Origin: Pseudomonadota bacterium
Lineage (GTDB): Bacteria; Pseudomonadota; Alphaproteobacteria; Sphingomonadales; Sphingomonadaceae
Direction of reading: 5' to 3'
Assembly: GCA_023424095.1 (NCBI GenBank)
Contig: JAFAEG010000002.1
Coordinates: 1-38,187, forward strand
Length of the DNA stretch: 38,187 nucleotides
Part shown: piece by piece, positions 7,957-16,158 of the stretch
Layout of the letters: each line of letters starts with the position of its first letter
Numbering within the stretch: the first letter of the stretch is position 1
Notes under the pieces: generated by a model
The model's input: the letters and a program-made list of their open reading frames with translations, nothing else
Told to the model about the DNA's origin: nothing
Database searches by the model: none
Program-made: the position numbers and the translations under genes

Positions 7957-9015
7957 CTAGAATCCGGCGGAAATCGTGAGCGTCGGTCCAGAGCCCGGCG
8001 CGGCGTCGCCGGCAACGCGGAAGCGCCACTCCGCCGCGGCGCGGAGCGAGGCGCGGCCGACGGAGAGGCGGAAGCTCGCATGGGGGCCAAGGTCCAGCCG
8101 CGCGACTCCCGGTTGCGCGCCGGCCCAGGCGCCGCCGCCGACATCGACAGGGCCGATGCGGGTGGTGGCGGTGATCGCGCCGTCGGCGAACAAATCGCGC
8201 GCCTCGATGCCGACGATCCCGGCCTGGCCATAACCGTTGATGCGGACGCGGCCATTGGCGAGGCGCGTTTCCCCGCCGCCATGCACCATCAGCGCGAAAT
8301 CGGAGCGGCCGTCGCGCCCGATCGCCTGCCGCCGCTCGGCGAGGAGATTGATCGGGAGCGAGGCGATCGGCCGCCAGTCGATGCCGAGCGCCGCTTCCGC
8401 GCCGCGGGCGTTGTCGAGGGGGGTGTAAAGGCGGGCGCTGAGGCTGAGCGGGCGGGTGCGGTCATTGTTGAGCCGGTAGGTGAGCCGCGCGCCGGCCTGG
8501 CTGCCGCCGAGCGTGCCGCCGGGGGCGAGCGTGCCGCCGCCATCATCGTCCCGGAAGAAGGCCCAGGCCGAGCCGGCCCAGCGTGAAGGATTCGGGGCGG
8601 GCGGGGAGCTGAAGGCTGGCGGTGCGGCGGGCGAGGGGGCGAAGTGACGCTCGGCAGGGAAGGGTGTGGGGGCAGCGCGCCGCGCTGTGAAAGTGGGCGC
8701 GGGGATGGTGGGCGGATTTGCGACGAGCGCAGGCTGCAGCGAGGGCGGACGCGCGGGCGCGAATGGAGTCGAAAAGGCAAGGCGCAGGGGCGGATTGGTG
8801 GCGGCCGCATTGCTCGGGTCGGGCTGGAAGGGGAGGTCGGCTGCGACGGTCGGTGCCCTACCGGTCGCTTCTGCCTTGGCTGGCGTGGCCAGGATCGTCT
8901 CGGTCGTCGCCTCAATCGGCTGCATCCCGCCGGGCAACAGGCTGACGGCGCGAATGCCGACCCAGCAGCCGATGACCAGCAGCAGGAAGCGGAGCGGCGG
9001 CGGTGGTGCGATCAC
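7957..9015 (-). CDS. Exported protein paired with the NfrB-type glycosyltransferase; possible NfrA C-terminal-like barrel
   Basis: 352 aa from the GTG at 9015, which overlaps the TGA of the glycosyltransferase gene (GTGA); a TTG at 9060 is a weaker option. The N-terminus has a hydrophobic anchor (PPPPLRFLLLVIGCWVGI). About 110 Pro/Ala-rich residues follow, then a C-terminal domain of about 190 residues with alternating patterns (LSARLYTPL, GRVRINGYGQAGIVG, AAAEWRFRVAGD, LTISAGF) ending in a Phe, as in outer-membrane beta-strands. In E. coli NfrA is the outer-membrane partner of NfrB, and this gene has that place in the operon. The likeness to the NfrA C-terminal domain is inferred from position and strand pattern, not from a clear motif. 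An unrelated exported protein is the alternative. Confidence 0.55.
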   Translation of the reverse strand: MIAPPPPLRFLLLVIGCWVGIRAVSLLPGGMQPIEATTETILATPAKAEATGRAPTVAADLPFQPDPSNAAATNPPLRLAFSTPFAPARPPSLQPALVANPPTIPAPTFTARRAAPTPFPAERHFAPSPAAPPAFSSPPAPNPSRWAGSAWAFFRDDDGGGTLAPGGTLGGSQAGARLTYRLNNDRTRPLSLSARLYTPLDNARGAEAALGIDWRPIASLPINLLAERRQAIGRDGRSDFALMVHGGGETRLANGRVRINGYGQAGIVGIEARDLFADGAITATTRIGPVDVGGGAWAGAQPGVARLDLGPHASFRLSVGRASLRAAAEWRFRVAGDAAPGSGPTLTISAGF

Positions 9016-10385
9016 TCGGCCGGCGCCTGTTTGGGGAAGGTGTGCGCGGTCTTGCCCCAATCCGCCGTTCCGGTGCGTCGCGCCCGGCCGTAGCGCGCCA
9101 GCGCCAGGCGCGCCGCGACGATGGCAATGGCATTGCTGACGACGACGCGAGGGATGGCGCGCAAGCCTTCAACCACGCCGTAGCTCGCGGCGACGAAAGC
9201 GAAGCGCAGCGTGAGCCGCCAGACAAGCAGGCCTGCGGCGATGCTCATCAAGGTGGCGAGGAGCGGGGTCACCAGCAACACCGGATGACCGAACCAGGCC
9301 GCAGCGACGCCGAGCAGCGGCATGGCCAGCAGCGCGACGTAAGCGGCGACCAGCAGGAGCGCGGCGAGCAGGGCCTGGCGGTCGCGAAGCCGCATCCAGC
9401 GTTCGGCAAGGCCTCCGCTCCAGCCCAGTCGATCCCAGCCGGACAAAGCGATGCCCGCGATCCAGCGCGATTTCTGCGTGACGGCGTCGCGCCAATATGC
9501 GGGGAAATGCTCGCGCGTCGCGACGACTACTCCGCCCTGTCCCGGGGGAAGGCGCACGAACGCGCCGCGCCGACCCATGGCGTGCAGCTTCAAGCCCATT
9601 TCATAATCTTCGGTGATGCTATCGGCGTCGAACGGCTCGTCGCGATCGCTCGCCAGCAGGCCGATCGCCTCGCGCGACACGGCGCAGCCGACGCCGGCGG
9701 AGGGGATGCCTGCCCCCAAGGCCTCGCGGACCACAAGCTCCTTGCCGTGGCTTTCGGCGAATTCGTCCAGATACGAGCCGGCGGTCAGCCGGGAGGTCGG
9801 ATCGGGCAGAGGCAGGACCGGCAATTGCACGAGGTCGAAGCGCTCGATCATTCGGTCGAACAGGGCCAGTTCGGCGGAATGGACGACATCCTCGGCATCG
9901 TGCAGCACCACGGCCTTGAAGGCTTCGCCGCGCGCTTCGGCCGTGCGCAGCGCCCGCCAAAGGGCGTTGAGATTGTCCGCCTTCGTCGTCGGGCCGTCGC
10001 CCGCGCCGATCACCAATTCTATCCGCTCATCGCCGATCGCCGTGACGGCTGCGACCGTGGCCGGGTCGTTCGGGTAGCAGCCGACGAAAATGCGGAAGTC
10101 CGCGCCGTCCCACACCGCCAGTGCGCGGGCGAGCATCTGCCCGATCACCTCTTCCTCGCGCCAGGTCGGCACGAAAATGGCCAGGCGGCCCGGCTTGTCC
10201 GGTTGCGGGAGGCTGTCCAGGCTCGCGGACCGAATGCGCAGGATAAAGCGCTTAAGCTTCAGGCCAATCCAGATGAAGTCGACCAGCAAATCGCTCGTGC
10301 CGAGGACAAGAAATCCGACGGCTGCGAACAAGGCCAGCTCGCGCACGAACAGCGCCATGATTTCGAGAAGGACGCCCCCGTCCAT
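9012..10385 (-). CDS. NfrB-type membrane glycosyltransferase (GT2)
   Basis: Family 2 glycosyltransferase of the bacteriophage N4 adsorption protein B group, 457 aa from the ATG at 10385 with GGGGGAAG upstream. It has an N-terminal membrane segment (about residues 12-40), a cytoplasmic GT-A domain and two or three C-terminal membrane helices (about 335-395). Catalytic-type motifs: FVPTWREEE (71-79), LHDAEDVV with the DxD-like acidic pair (161-168), SITEDYEMG (256-264) and QKSRWIAGI (304-312), corresponding to the Q(Q/R)xRW motif of processive synthases. E. coli NfrB carries an additional C-terminal c-di-GMP-binding MshEN-type domain. This protein stops after the membrane helices and lacks it. 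It probably makes a surface glycan with the overlapping downstream gene. Confidence 0.8.
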   Translation of the reverse strand: MDGGVLLEIMALFVRELALFAAVGFLVLGTSDLLVDFIWIGLKLKRFILRIRSASLDSLPQPDKPGRLAIFVPTWREEEVIGQMLARALAVWDGADFRIFVGCYPNDPATVAAVTAIGDERIELVIGAGDGPTTKADNLNALWRALRTAEARGEAFKAVVLHDAEDVVHSAELALFDRMIERFDLVQLPVLPLPDPTSRLTAGSYLDEFAESHGKELVVREALGAGIPSAGVGCAVSREAIGLLASDRDEPFDADSITEDYEMGLKLHAMGRRGAFVRLPPGQGGVVVATREHFPAYWRDAVTQKSRWIAGIALSGWDRLGWSGGLAERWMRLRDRQALLAALLLVAAYVALLAMPLLGVAAAWFGHPVLLVTPLLATLMSIAAGLLVWRLTLRFAFVAASYGVVEGLRAIPRVVVSNAIAIVAARLALARYGRARRTGTADWGKTAHTFPKQAPAE

Positions 10386-10560
10386 CCGCTTCCCCCGAAT
10401 CGGAGCAAAGAGACAATCATTTCGGATGGATTACTTGCAAGCATTATCTGTTTGGCCGAGCGGCAGCGATCCAGCCCGGGACTCCGCGCCGTCGCTGGAC
10501 GGGGCGCGCATGAGTGGCATAAGACAAATCGTACGCATCCGTATTGGAGAGTTTCCGAAA

Positions 10561-12381
10561 ATGACGCGCAATGCCCTGCTGACGCTCCTGCTCGCCACCA
10601 CCCCGCTGGCCGCGGCCGCGACCACGTCCGATCAGGCTGCCCAGCCTGCGGCCGCCGCCGCCAATGCCGAGGATGCGCGGCTTAACACCTTCCTTGATAC
10701 CGCTTATGACGCGCAGACCGCGCTCAGCCCGCAGCAGCAGACCTCGCTCGGCCTCAAGACCAATTATGACCGTCTCGACGACAATACTGACGCCGGCCGG
10801 CAGCGCCTGCTCGACCTGCGCCGCGCCCAACTCGCCGAGATGCGCGCGCAATTCCGTTCCGAGCAGCTGAGCGCCGCGGCGCGGCTCAGCTTCCGCCTGT
10901 TCGAACTGCAGGTGACGCGCGCCGAGGAGGCCCATCGCTGGCGCTGGCACAGCTACACCATCAACCCGCTGAGCGGGCTGCCGGTGTTCCTGATCAACAA
11001 CCACCGCATCGACAATGTGTCGGATGCCGAGGCCTATATCGCCCGCATCCGCGACGCAGAACGCTCGCTGGGCGAGAGCGCGGCCAACATGCGCTACCAG
11101 GCCGATCGCGGCATCGTCGCGCCGGTGTTCAACTTCGCGAAGGTGCGCGGCGACGGCCGGCGGGTGATCGACGGCGCGCCGTTCGGCCCCGGCGCGGACA
11201 CGCCGGTGCTGGCCGACTTCAAGGCGAAGGTCGGCCGGCTCGACATCCCGCAGGCCGAAAAGGACCGGCTGATCGCCGCCGCCAGCGAGGCGCTGGCCGG
11301 ACCGTTCAAGCGCGGCTTCGACGTGGTGTTCGCGGCGCTCGACCATGCCGAGGCGCGGGCGCAGGGGACGCGCGGCGCGTGGAGCCTGCCCGATGGCGCG
11401 GAATATTACGCCTATCGCCTGCGCAATCAGACCACGACCGATCTCAATGCCGACCAGATCCACCAGATCGGGCTCGACAATGTGGCGCGTATCCATCGCG
11501 AAATGGAGGAGATCAAGACCCGCGTCGGCTTCACCGGCTCGCTTCAGGACTTCTTCCGCCACATCAACAGCAGCGAGGAATTCAAATATCCCAACACGGC
11601 CGAGGGCCGTGAGCAGTACCTGGCGGACGCGCGGGGATATATCGCCCGGGTGATGGAGGCCGCGCCGCGTTACTTCCACCGCCTGCCGCAGGCGGCGCTC
11701 GAGGTGCGCGCGGTCGAGCCGTTCCGCCAGGCGACGGCCGGCGTCGCTTTCTACAATTCCCCCGCCCCGGACGGCTCGCGCCCGGGCATCTATTACATCA
11801 ACCTCGCCGACATGACCCAGGTGCTCAAGCCGCAGGTCGAGGCGATCTCGCTGCACGAAGGCGCGCCGGGCCACCACTTCCAGATCGCGCTGGCACAGGA
11901 GCTGCCGGGCGTGCCGAAGTTCCGCCGCCTGGGCTTCGGCTTCACCGCTTATTCCGAGGGCTGGGGCCTCTATTCCGAGCGGCTCGGCAAGGAGATGGGT
12001 TTCTATCAGGACCCGATGTCCGACTTCGGCCGGCTCTCGACCGAATTGTGGCGCGCGATCCGGCTGGTGACCGACACGGGCATCCACGCCAAGCGCTGGA
12101 CCCGCGAACAGGCGATCGAATATTTCATGGAGAATGGCCTGCTGTCGCGGCTCGATGCGACCAAGGAAGTCGAGCGCTATTTCAACGGCCCCGGCCAGGC
12201 GACCGCCTATCTGATCGGCCAGATCCGCATCATCGAACTGCGCGAGCGGGCGCGGACCGCGCTGGGCGAGCGCTTCGACATTCGTGATTTCCACCGCGTG
12301 GTGCTTGAAAATGGCGCGGTGCCGCTCGACCTGCTGGGCGAACTGGTCGATGCCTATATCGCCGAAAGGAGCGCCCGCTGA
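10561..12381 (+). CDS. DUF885 family metallopeptidase-like exported protein
   Basis: 606 aa from the ATG at 10561, with GGAGAG about 8 nt upstream. The frame is open further 5', but there the sequence runs antisense to the glycosyltransferase gene. A signal peptide (NALLTLLLATTPLAAAA) indicates export. DUF885 proteins are predicted zinc peptidases with an unusual HExxPGHH-type motif. Here HEGAPGHHFQ starts at residue 432 and the family YSEGWGLYSE follows at about 464. Length fits the family (about 550-620 aa). The stop codon overlaps the ATG of the next gene (TGATG). Substrate unknown. Confidence 0.87.
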   Translation: MTRNALLTLLLATTPLAAAATTSDQAAQPAAAAANAEDARLNTFLDTAYDAQTALSPQQQTSLGLKTNYDRLDDNTDAGRQRLLDLRRAQLAEMRAQFRSEQLSAAARLSFRLFELQVTRAEEAHRWRWHSYTINPLSGLPVFLINNHRIDNVSDAEAYIARIRDAERSLGESAANMRYQADRGIVAPVFNFAKVRGDGRRVIDGAPFGPGADTPVLADFKAKVGRLDIPQAEKDRLIAAASEALAGPFKRGFDVVFAALDHAEARAQGTRGAWSLPDGAEYYAYRLRNQTTTDLNADQIHQIGLDNVARIHREMEEIKTRVGFTGSLQDFFRHINSSEEFKYPNTAEGREQYLADARGYIARVMEAAPRYFHRLPQAALEVRAVEPFRQATAGVAFYNSPAPDGSRPGIYYINLADMTQVLKPQVEAISLHEGAPGHHFQIALAQELPGVPKFRRLGFGFTAYSEGWGLYSERLGKEMGFYQDPMSDFGRLSTELWRAIRLVTDTGIHAKRWTREQAIEYFMENGLLSRLDATKEVERYFNGPGQATAYLIGQIRIIELRERARTALGERFDIRDFHRVVLENGAVPLDLLGELVDAYIAERSAR

Positions 12382-12674
12382 TGGCAGAGAATGAAGAAAA
12401 GGCCTCGCCGCCTGACCGCCTGTCCAACAATCCGCGCAGCCCCCATTTCGATATGGGCGTGCTGCAGCGGGGCATTGGCGTGCGCTTCAAGGAGCGCGAG
12501 CGCACCGATGTCGAGGAATATTGCATCTCCGAAGGCTGGATCCGGGTGCAGGCGGGCAAGGCGGTCGACCGCCACGGCCTACCGGTGACCATCAAGCTCA
12601 GCGGTCCCGTTCAGGTCTGGTTCGCAGACGAAGCGCCAGAAGGGACGCAAGAGGCCGAGGCGCAACCGTCCTGA
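12381..12674 (+). CDS. DUF3297 family protein
   Basis: Small soluble protein, 97 aa, starting one base inside the stop of the DUF885 gene (TGATG), with AAAGGAG as ribosome site. It carries the DUF3297 pattern: PPDRLSNNPRSPHFD, then GVRFKERERTDVEEYCISEGWIRV as two short blocks, then KAVDRHGLPVTIKL. The function of the family is unknown. No signal peptide or membrane segment is present, although its neighbours are exported. Confidence 0.85.
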   Translation: MAENEEKASPPDRLSNNPRSPHFDMGVLQRGIGVRFKERERTDVEEYCISEGWIRVQAGKAVDRHGLPVTIKLSGPVQVWFADEAPEGTQEAEAQPS

Positions 12675-12697
12675 GCCTCTATGGGAAGGACTTGAGA

Positions 12698-13003
12698 ATG
12701 CTTCGTTTTGCCATCGCCGCCGCTCTGCTGGCCGTGCCCGCGACCGCGATCGCGCAAGCGCCCCGCTATCAGGATAGCGGCGGCCGCGCCTGGGACGCTA
12801 TCCGCAGCGAGAGCGGACTGGTGCTCGCGACGCGCGGCATCACCATTCAGCTGCGCCGCGACTGCAAGGCGGTTTCCTCGCGCTATGGCGAGGGCACGTG
12901 GCAGTCGGCGAATGGCGGCTTCCTCGTCCGCTTTGCCAATCAGGAGATCGGCTTCCCGAGACAGGAAGTCGATATCGGCCAGGGTCAGGCCTGCCAGGGC
13001 TGA
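12698..13003 (+). CDS. Small secreted protein, unknown function
   Basis: 101 aa from the ATG at 12698, with GGGAAGG about 8 nt upstream. A clear signal peptide (FAIAAALLAVPATAIAQA) precedes a mature part of about 80 residues with two cysteines (RRDCKAV and GQACQG near the end) that could form a disulfide. Basic residues and short beta-like segments dominate. I do not recognise a family. It is probably transcribed with the two genes before it and ends ahead of a hairpin that could terminate both convergent units. Confidence 0.65.
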   Translation: MLRFAIAAALLAVPATAIAQAPRYQDSGGRAWDAIRSESGLVLATRGITIQLRRDCKAVSSRYGEGTWQSANGGFLVRFANQEIGFPRQEVDIGQGQACQG

Positions 13004-13028
13004 GGTCCGGCCAGTCGAGCCTCAAGCT

Positions 13029-13056
13029 CCGGACCCCGGCTTTCGCCGGGGAACGG
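13029..13056 (-). terminator. Hairpin between convergent genes, diverged REP-like copy
   Basis: Stem CCCCGGC (13034-13040) and GCCGGGG (13045-13051) around TTTC. The reverse complement resembles the repeats of the GIY-YIG unit (CCCCGGCGAAAG core, then CCGGGGTCC). It could act as a two-way terminator between the small secreted protein and OsmC genes. No T-run is present. Confidence 0.5.
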
Positions 13057-13063
13057 AGTCGGT

Positions 13064-13492
13064 TCAGCCGTTCAGCGTGTAATCCAGGCTGATCTCGGCG
13101 TTCAGCAGCTTCGAGATCGGGCAATTGGCCTTCGCGCCCTCCGCCACCGTGCGGAATTTCTCCGCATCGATACCGGGCACGGTCGCGGTCAGGACGAGGT
13201 CCGAACGGCTGACCTTGAAGCCGTCACCATCCTTGTCGAGCTTCACCTTCGCGGTCGTTTCGAGCGTGCCGCCCGTCAGGCCCTCCTTCGCCAGCGCGAA
13301 GGACAAAGCCATGGTGAAGCAGGAGGCGTGCGCGGCGGCGATCAGTTCTTCCGGGTTGGTGCCGGCGCCATCCTCGAAGCGGGTGTTGAAGCCGTAGGGA
13401 TTGTCGCTGAGCACGCCCGATTGGGTCGAGACGTGGCCCTTCCCGTCCTTGCCGAAGCCTTCGTAGCGCGCGCTCGCGGTGCGGGTGATCAT
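13064..13492 (-). CDS. OsmC family protein
   Basis: Peroxidase-type OsmC/Ohr-fold protein, 142 aa from the ATG at 13492, whose bases overlap the TGA of the upstream monooxygenase gene (ATGA). The family reduces organic hydroperoxides through a pair of cysteines. Here C58 (HASCFTMALSFALA) and C124 (KANCPISKLLNAE) sit in the standard contexts. The length is typical of the OsmC branch. It is the last gene of the unit hpd, hmgA, FAD monooxygenase, osmC. A link between ring-cleavage chemistry and peroxide removal is plausible but only inferred from position. The frame is open upstream, but that part is antisense or out-of-frame sequence of the monooxygenase gene. Confidence 0.88.
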   Translation of the reverse strand: MITRTASARYEGFGKDGKGHVSTQSGVLSDNPYGFNTRFEDGAGTNPEELIAAAHASCFTMALSFALAKEGLTGGTLETTAKVKLDKDGDGFKVSRSDLVLTATVPGIDAEKFRTVAEGAKANCPISKLLNAEISLDYTLNG

Positions 13493-14682
13493 ATTGTGTC
13501 GTCCTTCTGATGATCGGCAAGCCCGAGCCGCCGGAGCGGCCAGCCGAACGTCCCTGCCACCATCGTCGCCTGGATGCGAGTCGCGGGCCAGCGACGGGCG
13601 AAGGGCGGGACGATGTGGTCGCGCAGGAAAGGCATGACCCGGCCGTCGCTCTGATAGGGCGGCGTGAACAAGGCGCTCAGCGTCTGGTAGAGCCGGACAT
13701 GGGCCCAGCGCGCAGAGATCGCGCGGGCGAGGCAAGCGTCGAGATCGCCGCCCTGCGCCAGCGCCCGCGCGAGCGCCCATGCGTCGAGCAGCGCCATGTT
13801 GGCGCCCTGGCCGAGCTGCGGACTGGTGGAATGCCAGGCATCGCCGACGTGGATCAGGCCGCGCCCGGCGGGGTTGCGGACGGTGCGGTGAGTGTAGCGC
13901 GCGAAGGTGAGTTGCTCGGGCGCGACGATCTGGTCGAGCAAGGGCCGGACCTGCGGCCACAACGCCGCCACCTGCTCTTTCCAGGGCGCGAGGCCGCCGG
14001 CCCGCCAGCCGGCCAGGCCGTCGCCGCGCAGCGACCAGAAGAAGGCCGCCTTGCCGCCGCCGAGGGGCAGGACGCCGACCATCTTCGACGCGCGCTCATA
14101 TCTTTGCTCGAGCAGATGTGGGGCGAAATCGTCCGTCCAGTCGAGCGTTGCCCACAAGGCGCCATAGGCCAGCGGCCGCGCGGGCGCTCCTGACAGCGGC
14201 GAGGCGGCACCGAGGCCGTCGATGATGAGATCGAAGTCCGGCGACGCACGGCCATCCGTGAAGATCAGCCGGCGGCCATCGTCCGTCGTCTCCGACCGCT
14301 CGACCGCATGACCGCCAACGACCGGGATCCCGGCGGCGGCGAGCGCATCGTGCAGGATGGCGAAGAGGTCGGCGCGGTGGATGCCGATGCCGTGGGCGTC
14401 GTCCCGGCCGAGCCATTCGTAGCGCACGTCGAGCACGGTCCGGGAACCGGCCTTGCCGAGCAGCCCAGTGATCCGCGCACCCTTCGCACGCAGCGGTTCG
14501 AGCAGGCCGAGCCGCGCCAGCACCGCCTGGCCGGTGGGCTGGATCAGCAGCCCCGATCCCACCGGCCGCGCTTCGTCGAAGCGTTCGAAGATGGTGACCC
14601 GGTGGCCCTGGCGCGCCAGCAATAGCGCGTTGGCCATGCCGGCAATGCCGCACCCGGCGATCGCGATGTCGAGGCGCGTCAC
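13489..14682 (-). CDS. FAD-dependent monooxygenase (class A, UbiH/PHBH-like)
   Basis: 397 aa from the ATG at 14682, overlapping the hmgA stop by 4 nt. The N-terminal dinucleotide-binding motif GCGIAG (10-15) and the closing acidic residue of VTIFER are present. The GD motif is GDAWHSTSP (280-288), followed by GQGANMALLDAW. The usual DG motif (GADG) appears degenerate as IIDGLGAAS (about 154-161). Such enzymes hydroxylate aromatic rings using NAD(P)H and O2. Placed between hmgA and osmC, it may feed an aromatic substrate into the homogentisate route, but the substrate cannot be read from sequence. It could equally be a quinone or side-product hydroxylase. Confidence 0.82.
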   Translation of the reverse strand: MTRLDIAIAGCGIAGMANALLLARQGHRVTIFERFDEARPVGSGLLIQPTGQAVLARLGLLEPLRAKGARITGLLGKAGSRTVLDVRYEWLGRDDAHGIGIHRADLFAILHDALAAAGIPVVGGHAVERSETTDDGRRLIFTDGRASPDFDLIIDGLGAASPLSGAPARPLAYGALWATLDWTDDFAPHLLEQRYERASKMVGVLPLGGGKAAFFWSLRGDGLAGWRAGGLAPWKEQVAALWPQVRPLLDQIVAPEQLTFARYTHRTVRNPAGRGLIHVGDAWHSTSPQLGQGANMALLDAWALARALAQGGDLDACLARAISARWAHVRLYQTLSALFTPPYQSDGRVMPFLRDHIVPPFARRWPATRIQATMVAGTFGWPLRRLGLADHQKDDTI

Positions 14683-15965
14683 GCGCCGGGCAATTGCGCC
14701 TTCGGGAAGCCGCCCCAGGCCGCGTCATAATCGGGCTGGGAATGCTCCAGCGCATAATCGGTCGGGCGATAGGGCCAGCAGGTTTCGACCATGAAGGCCA
14801 TCGTGCCGTCGATCTTGTGTGGCTTCAAATCCGCCTCGCTCGCCTTGCGCCAGCTTTCGACATCGGGGCCGTGGCCGGCCATGAGGTTGTGCAAGGACAG
14901 GCCGCCCGGCGCGAAGCCGCCGCCTTCCTTGGCGTCATATTCGCCGTGGATGAGGCCCATCGCCTCGCTCATGACGTTGCGGTGGAACCAGGGCGGGCGG
15001 AACGTGTCCTCCGCCACCATCCAGCGCGGCGGGAAAATGACGAAATCGGCATTGGCGCGGCCGGGTACGTCGGACGGCGAGGTGAGGACGGTGAAGATGC
15101 TGGGGTCCGGATGGTCGTAGCTGATTGTGCCGATCGTGTTGAAGAGGGCGAGATCGTATTTCCACGGCGCGAGATTGCCGTGCCAGGCGACGACGTCGAG
15201 CGGGCTGTGGTCGAGCGTCGTGGTCCAGAGCGAGCCGAGCGATTTTTGGATCAGCTCGAATTCGCCTTCGATGTCCTCATACCACGCATGCGGGGTCAGG
15301 AAGTCGCGCGCATTGGCGAGGCCGTTGCTGCCGATCGGGCCGAGCTCGGGCAGGCGGAAGAGGGCGCCGTGATTTTCCGCGACATAGCCGCGCGCCTCGC
15401 CGTCCGGCAGCAGCACGCGGAAACGGACGCCGCGCGGGATGAGGGCGATCTCGCCGGGGGAGAGGCCGATGCGGCCCAGTTCGGTGAGCAGATCGAGCCG
15501 GCCGCGCTCGGGAATGATGAGCAGTTCGCCGTCCGCATTGAAGAAGGCGCGGCGATCCATATCCGCATTGGCCCGGTAGATGTGGACCGCGACGCCCTCC
15601 AGATCGGCCGGGTCGCGATTGACCAGCATGGTGGTGAGGCCATCGACGAAATCGGTGCCGGCGGGTGGGAGATCGAGCGGGTCCCAGCGCAGGCGGTTGG
15701 GGGGCAGGGGTGCGTCGGAGGTGCCGGGGGCGAACAGCTTGGCGCCTTTGTAGGGCCCGTAGGGCGGATGCTCGGCGCTGGGCCGGAGGCGATAGAGCCA
15801 GGAACGGCGATTCTCGTGGCGGGGCGCGGTGAAGGCAGTGCCGGAGAGTTGCTCGGCGTAGAGGCCAAAGGCTGGGCGTTGCGGCGAATTGCGGCCCTGC
15901 GGCAGCGCGCCGGGAACCGCCTCACTCTCGAAATGCCCGCCAAAGCCGGGGGAATAGTCGGTCAT
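14679..15965 (-). CDS. hmgA: Homogentisate 1,2-dioxygenase
   Basis: Fe(II) ring-cleaving dioxygenase turning homogentisate into 4-maleylacetoacetate in tyrosine/phenylalanine breakdown. 428 aa, the normal length. The conserved C-terminal site is complete: catalytic His285 (YDHPDPSIF), iron ligands His328 and Glu334 in WFHRNVMSEAMG, and His365 in LMAGHGPD, matching the human HGD pattern. The ribosome site AAGGGGGAGG sits at the edge of the palindromic element between hpd and hmgA. The stop overlaps the next gene. The isomerase and fumarylacetoacetase that complete the route are not in this window. Confidence 0.96.
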   Translation of the reverse strand: MTDYSPGFGGHFESEAVPGALPQGRNSPQRPAFGLYAEQLSGTAFTAPRHENRRSWLYRLRPSAEHPPYGPYKGAKLFAPGTSDAPLPPNRLRWDPLDLPPAGTDFVDGLTTMLVNRDPADLEGVAVHIYRANADMDRRAFFNADGELLIIPERGRLDLLTELGRIGLSPGEIALIPRGVRFRVLLPDGEARGYVAENHGALFRLPELGPIGSNGLANARDFLTPHAWYEDIEGEFELIQKSLGSLWTTTLDHSPLDVVAWHGNLAPWKYDLALFNTIGTISYDHPDPSIFTVLTSPSDVPGRANADFVIFPPRWMVAEDTFRPPWFHRNVMSEAMGLIHGEYDAKEGGGFAPGGLSLHNLMAGHGPDVESWRKASEADLKPHKIDGTMAFMVETCWPYRPTDYALEHSQPDYDAAWGGFPKAQLPGA

Positions 15966-15975
15966 CCTGCCTCCC

Positions 15976-16153
15976 CCTTCTCCCCTTGAGGGAGAAGGAT
16001 ACGAAGACTTAGCCGCATAAGCGGCTTAGTCGAAGTTGGATGAGGGGTTCGCGAGCGATGCTCGCGCGGCGGCATAGCCGCCGGCCCCCTCACCGAGTTC
16101 CGATAGGCAGCAAGCTGCCAAGCTCCACTTGTCCTCTCCCTCGAGGGGAGAGG
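15976..16153. repeat. Compound inverted-repeat element between hpd and hmgA
   Basis: Two related arms of about 70 bp in opposite orientation (15976-16047 and 16085-16153). Each has a CTCCC/GAGGGAG cap hairpin, an inner hairpin (AGCCGC/GCGGCT on the left, GGCAGC/GCTGCC on the right) and a GATGAGGGG- or GGTGAGGGG-type end. Further small hairpins lie between them (GCGAGC/GCTCGC and GGCGGC/GCCGCC). It fills nearly all of the space between the hpd stop and the hmgA start. Possible attenuator, processing site or mobile element; only its structure is seen. Confidence 0.65.
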
Positions 16154-16158
16154 AGGAA

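Noticed and set aside
10090..10560. Upstream extension of the DUF885 gene
   Set aside because: The open frame runs antisense to the glycosyltransferase gene. A signal peptide and ribosome site support the ATG at 10561.
15976..16153. CRISPR or riboswitch between hpd and hmgA
   Set aside because: No regular direct repeats or spacers. The arms are inverted copies and do not match a riboswitch I know.
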